This document shows positions 61,108-64,000 of a stretch of DNA of 64,000 bases, in pieces. The notes beneath the pieces are model-generated. The model was not told where the DNA came from. It saw only the letters and a list, made by a program, of their open reading frames with translations, and ran no database searches. Every line of letters starts with the position of its first letter. Position 1 is the stretch's first letter. The position numbers and the translations under genes are program-made. Source of the stretch: Xestospongia bergquistia (lineage: Eukaryota; Porifera; Demospongiae; Haplosclerida; Petrosiidae); assembly GCA_963965975.1 (NCBI GenBank), contig OZ014413.1, forward strand, positions 2,738,001 to 2,802,000. The letters are read 5' to 3'.

Positions 61108-63859
61108 TTAAAACTCGTGTACATATTCTAACACTGAACGGAGAATCTTAAATTTGGTGACTTCATCACAATCCTTAACATTAAGACCTGCACCTTTAAT
61201 TTTACCCTCTTTTGTTGCTAGTACCCACAGTGACCATGTTTCACCAACTCCTTTAGTGTAATAAGCTTCTCCTGCCTTTACTGCTGCTGGATGCAATTCT
61301 GTTTCTCTGATAGGTGTTTTATAAGTTTTTTCACTGATTTTGTGATATGTATAAAAGCTTTTTTAAACTGGTTCTTCAACCTTTCGTTTTTTGGTCGTAC
61401 ATGACCTTTTTGATCGACACCTTTTCTTTTAGCAAATACATGTGCCCAATTATGATCTAAATCATCATCACCACCATCACCTCCATCACCACTACCACCA
61501 CCAAAATTGCCACCAACACCACTATGTCTGCTATCATTGCCTTCATAGCCACGAGCAAATATTTTGTTTCTGCTAATACCACTTCTGCTACATTTATTGC
61601 TCCAATACACTGTTCCATAACTTCTTCCACTTATATCAGCAAGATCTTGTCTTCTAGCAGTAGTTAAATTAATCTTACTAGATGAAACAAAGGGAACATA
61701 TCCTTGCTCAATCTTGGGAGCAATTAGAACTCCACCATAGCACAACTTAGAACAAGTAATGTCTTCAGTTACCAAAAGAGCAGCTGGTACCCATTTACAG
61801 CTATTTCTCTTTCTTGTATAATATGAATTTCTTTTTAATTGTTGAATTTTAGCTTGAAATGAATGCAGTTTCTGACAATTATTTTCATATACAATATTGC
61901 GAACTTCTGTTAATGTTGGTTGCCCTCGATGTGCATTAACAACATAATCTAGAAGAGATGTCTTGTAATATCTATTTCTGAGCCAATCATCTACATGATT
62001 TTGAAGGGTATAACGATTCAAACTACTGTTAGGATTACCAGTAATTATTCCATCAGTAACTTGGGAAGCAATTGCTGATCTTACTTCACTCTGATCAAGT
62101 AGATACAAATTACTACCAAGCTGTGTGATGATATTATCCAATAAAGAATCAATGATTTGCCTAATGTTATCTTGAACTTGTTTTTGCATACGATCAAGTA
62201 GTTCACAAGGAACTTTGATGTTTTCCTTTTTTGCACCTTCTTCTAGTGAATGGAGTAGACTATTGATGAATGTAGGAATCAATGATAGTTTAACTAGCTC
62301 TTGTAGACGAAGAAACATAGGGAAGTATTTGCCAATGTAATCATAATGGTCCATTAAATCCTTTGCAAAGGAAGCTTCAGGACTGTTGTGATCATGAGTG
62401 GTTTTAGTGTCATGTAATTCTCCATCAGTCCCTGGTATCAATGGATGAGATCAAATAGACATTTTTGGAGATGAGATTCTAAACTCAATTTTAGAAGTAA
62501 CCTCATTGATTGAATATGTAAGTTTGTCTGCCTGTATCCAGAAGCAATTTATGTTGTTTAAAGTGTTACCATGTTCAGCTACAGGCTTGAGAATTTTTTG
62601 AAGGTCATTAGGTAAATTCTGGAGTAAGCCTTTGTGGCAAGGTCGTTGAGAAAATGGAGGATTAGCTGAAACTTCACTACCCACACTAAATGACTTCAGC
62701 AAATAATCTGTTTCAAATAACGTATGCAACAGATCAGTATTATCAATGGTTTCTGGATGAAAACGCCATTGTTGAAAAGGATGATACTGTTTGTTAGGAT
62801 CAGGTGGATCAAGACTAAAGAATAGAGGTAGGCATTTGTCAGAATCAAATGAGAGGAACATATTCACATCCTGTAGTGAAAGAAGACCTACATTGTGACG
62901 ATCTGTACTCTGAACCAAAAGCTGAATATGCCAAGTGGTCTTGTCGATAGACAATCCTATTACCTTGGCATATTCAAGATTCATTCCAAGCTGGGACTGT
63001 TGTATCAACCAACCTTCACTGTCACGTGGGCTAAGATTGTTGCTCATTTTCTCTGTTACAAGGTTTAAAGACCAGTAACTTGCAGTTAACATTTCCTCCA
63101 TCATATGATGTGTAAATGTTTGTTTGTCATCCAAATCACACAGACGTCTCAAATAATTTTCGTAAATATGATAAAGCAGTTCAGGTTTGCTAACTGGCCA
63201 GAAAATGTTAGCACTTTTCAATAACAAGAGAAACTTGCTATGAAAACGTCCTGAAAAAATGTTCAAACGAACTGCTTCACTTATATTTATTGTATTGGGC
63301 GTTAAGAAAGGATGAAGTCGAAGATTATAAACAAACGTTGACAATGTATTATGAAGGAAGTCTATATCTTTTTCTGTCATAAAGTTTGAAGCAAAATTTG
63401 CAACATGCAAACCAATAGCTAGACTAACCCTAGACACATAAAGAGTTAATCCTGAATGAAGCATCATGTGAGAAATCATACTAGCTATTGTCAGACAATG
63501 AAATATCACTGTTTTGTATGCGTAACATTCAGAATTGGACATAGAACTATGTCTTTGCATTGCCTTTAGAGACCAACCACAAGCTGAGAGGTAGCATACA
63601 GATAACTCTACTGGATGATTACATGCTGTCACCTAATCAATGCATGCTAGTCCTGCTTCAAACTCTGTCCACCGACATGATTTAATATTTTTGTCAATGG
63701 AATCTTCGTACTTTCTGAGCCCATTAAGTTTCAAGCCATCAACTGTTAGATTAGGCCATAAAGTAGAATATGGTGGCTCCAACTGGTCAAGAGTGGGCAA
63801 TAGGGGCAAATTATCTTGTTGAATATACTTTGTGAAATCTTTGGTAGATAAAATATCAA
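61108..63859 (-). pseudogene. Large unrecognised gene with two in-frame stops and a frameshift
   Basis: A long continuous minus-strand frame. A possible exon start after CCTAG at 63859 opens 'DILSTKDFTKYIQQDNLPLL' and runs to 'GLACID', then TAG at 63633-63635. The same frame continues for 393 residues to TGA at 62451-62453, then for about 390 more ('SHPLIPGTDGELHDTKT' onward) into a Gly/Asp-rich stretch and a basic segment. The C-terminal block 'ETELHPAAVKAGEAYYTKG' to 'LEYVHEF' lies in another frame (61108-61296). Conserved-looking motifs include 'WRFHPETIDNTDLLHTLFET', 'FWIQADKLTY' and 'YFPMFLRLQELVKL'. No family could be named, and there is no signal peptide or clear membrane helix. The copy at 37.1-38.9 kb has a sense codon (CAA) where this one has TGA. 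A pseudogene is most likely; readthrough is an alternative. Confidence 0.6.
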
Positions 63860-64000
63860 CTAGGTTTTAACAAATCCAAGGTGACTTGCACAACCATAGT
63901 TATACGGTAACAACTCAACAATAATATCTACTGCTTGCTACAGTGAGTACATGATTACTTGGGTCTCCCCAAACTGATGATACTAGACAAGACACGCCTT
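63860..64000. other. Right window edge, nothing recognised
   Basis: Short AT-rich stretch, possibly an intron or upstream part of the preceding gene; the window ends before this can be decided. Confidence 0.3.

Noticed and set aside
61108-63859. Assignment of the unrecognised gene to a secreted polymorphic-toxin-like family because of its modular C-terminus
   Set aside because: Only a vague resemblance in layout; no recognisable toxin motif or catalytic residues were seen, so no function is claimed.
1-64000. Bacterial contamination or alternative genetic code
   Set aside because: Dozens of spliceosomal introns with standard codons and animal-type domains rule out a bacterial origin, and the in-frame stops are limited to decayed genes.

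Overview
The window is AT-rich animal DNA: GT-AG introns, many only 45-120 bases long, (TA)n microsatellites, TA-flanked inverted-repeat elements and very large multi-exon receptor genes. Very short introns, low GC and giant SRCR (scavenger receptor cysteine-rich) proteins suggest a demosponge such as Amphimedon. That assignment is inference; no marker gene proves it.

Layout. 1-4.4 kb: a single-exon J-domain protein gene (2936-4408, minus), a truncated copy of it (1-1163), a decayed MULE-type transposase fragment between them and a 268-base inverted-repeat element. 4.4-9.9 kb: no intact gene; several palindromic elements, microsatellites and remnants of two gene families. 9.9-33.8 kb: SRCR gene 1, minus strand. 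33.8-40.6 kb: intergenic DNA with decayed genes and an inverted-repeat element that carries a HIRAN-like coding fragment. 40.7-59.1 kb: SRCR gene 2, a tandem paralogue, minus strand. 59.1-64 kb: an unrecognised large gene with two in-frame stops (61.1-63.9 kb), of which 37.1-38.9 kb is a shorter decayed copy.

The core result is the exon reconstruction of the two SRCR genes. Each has one signal-peptide exon, then N copies of a five-exon cassette, then one exon holding a transmembrane helix and a cytoplasmic tail of about 205 residues. The cassette encodes two different SRCR domains (A and B, each split over two exons) and a 20-residue linker. A standard cassette is 208+146+205+140+60 = 759 coding bases (253 residues), and cassettes can be added or lost without changing frame. 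Gene 1 has 14 cassettes (28 SRCR domains, 72 exons, 3806 residues). Gene 2 has 9 cassettes (18 SRCR domains, 47 exons, 2543 residues). Both totals divide exactly by three and no exon contains a stop.

The count differs in the middle of the array (gene 1 units 5-12 against gene 2 units 5-7), where gene 1 carries a 2433-base two-cassette repeat that looks near-identical, introns included. Both tails end in conserved tyrosine motifs (YETM and VTYEEV) with a further VSYPYL, matching PI3K-SH2 and ITIM consensus patterns. The reading is a variable-length cell-surface receptor with a possible signalling tail, evolving by cassette-level unequal exchange.
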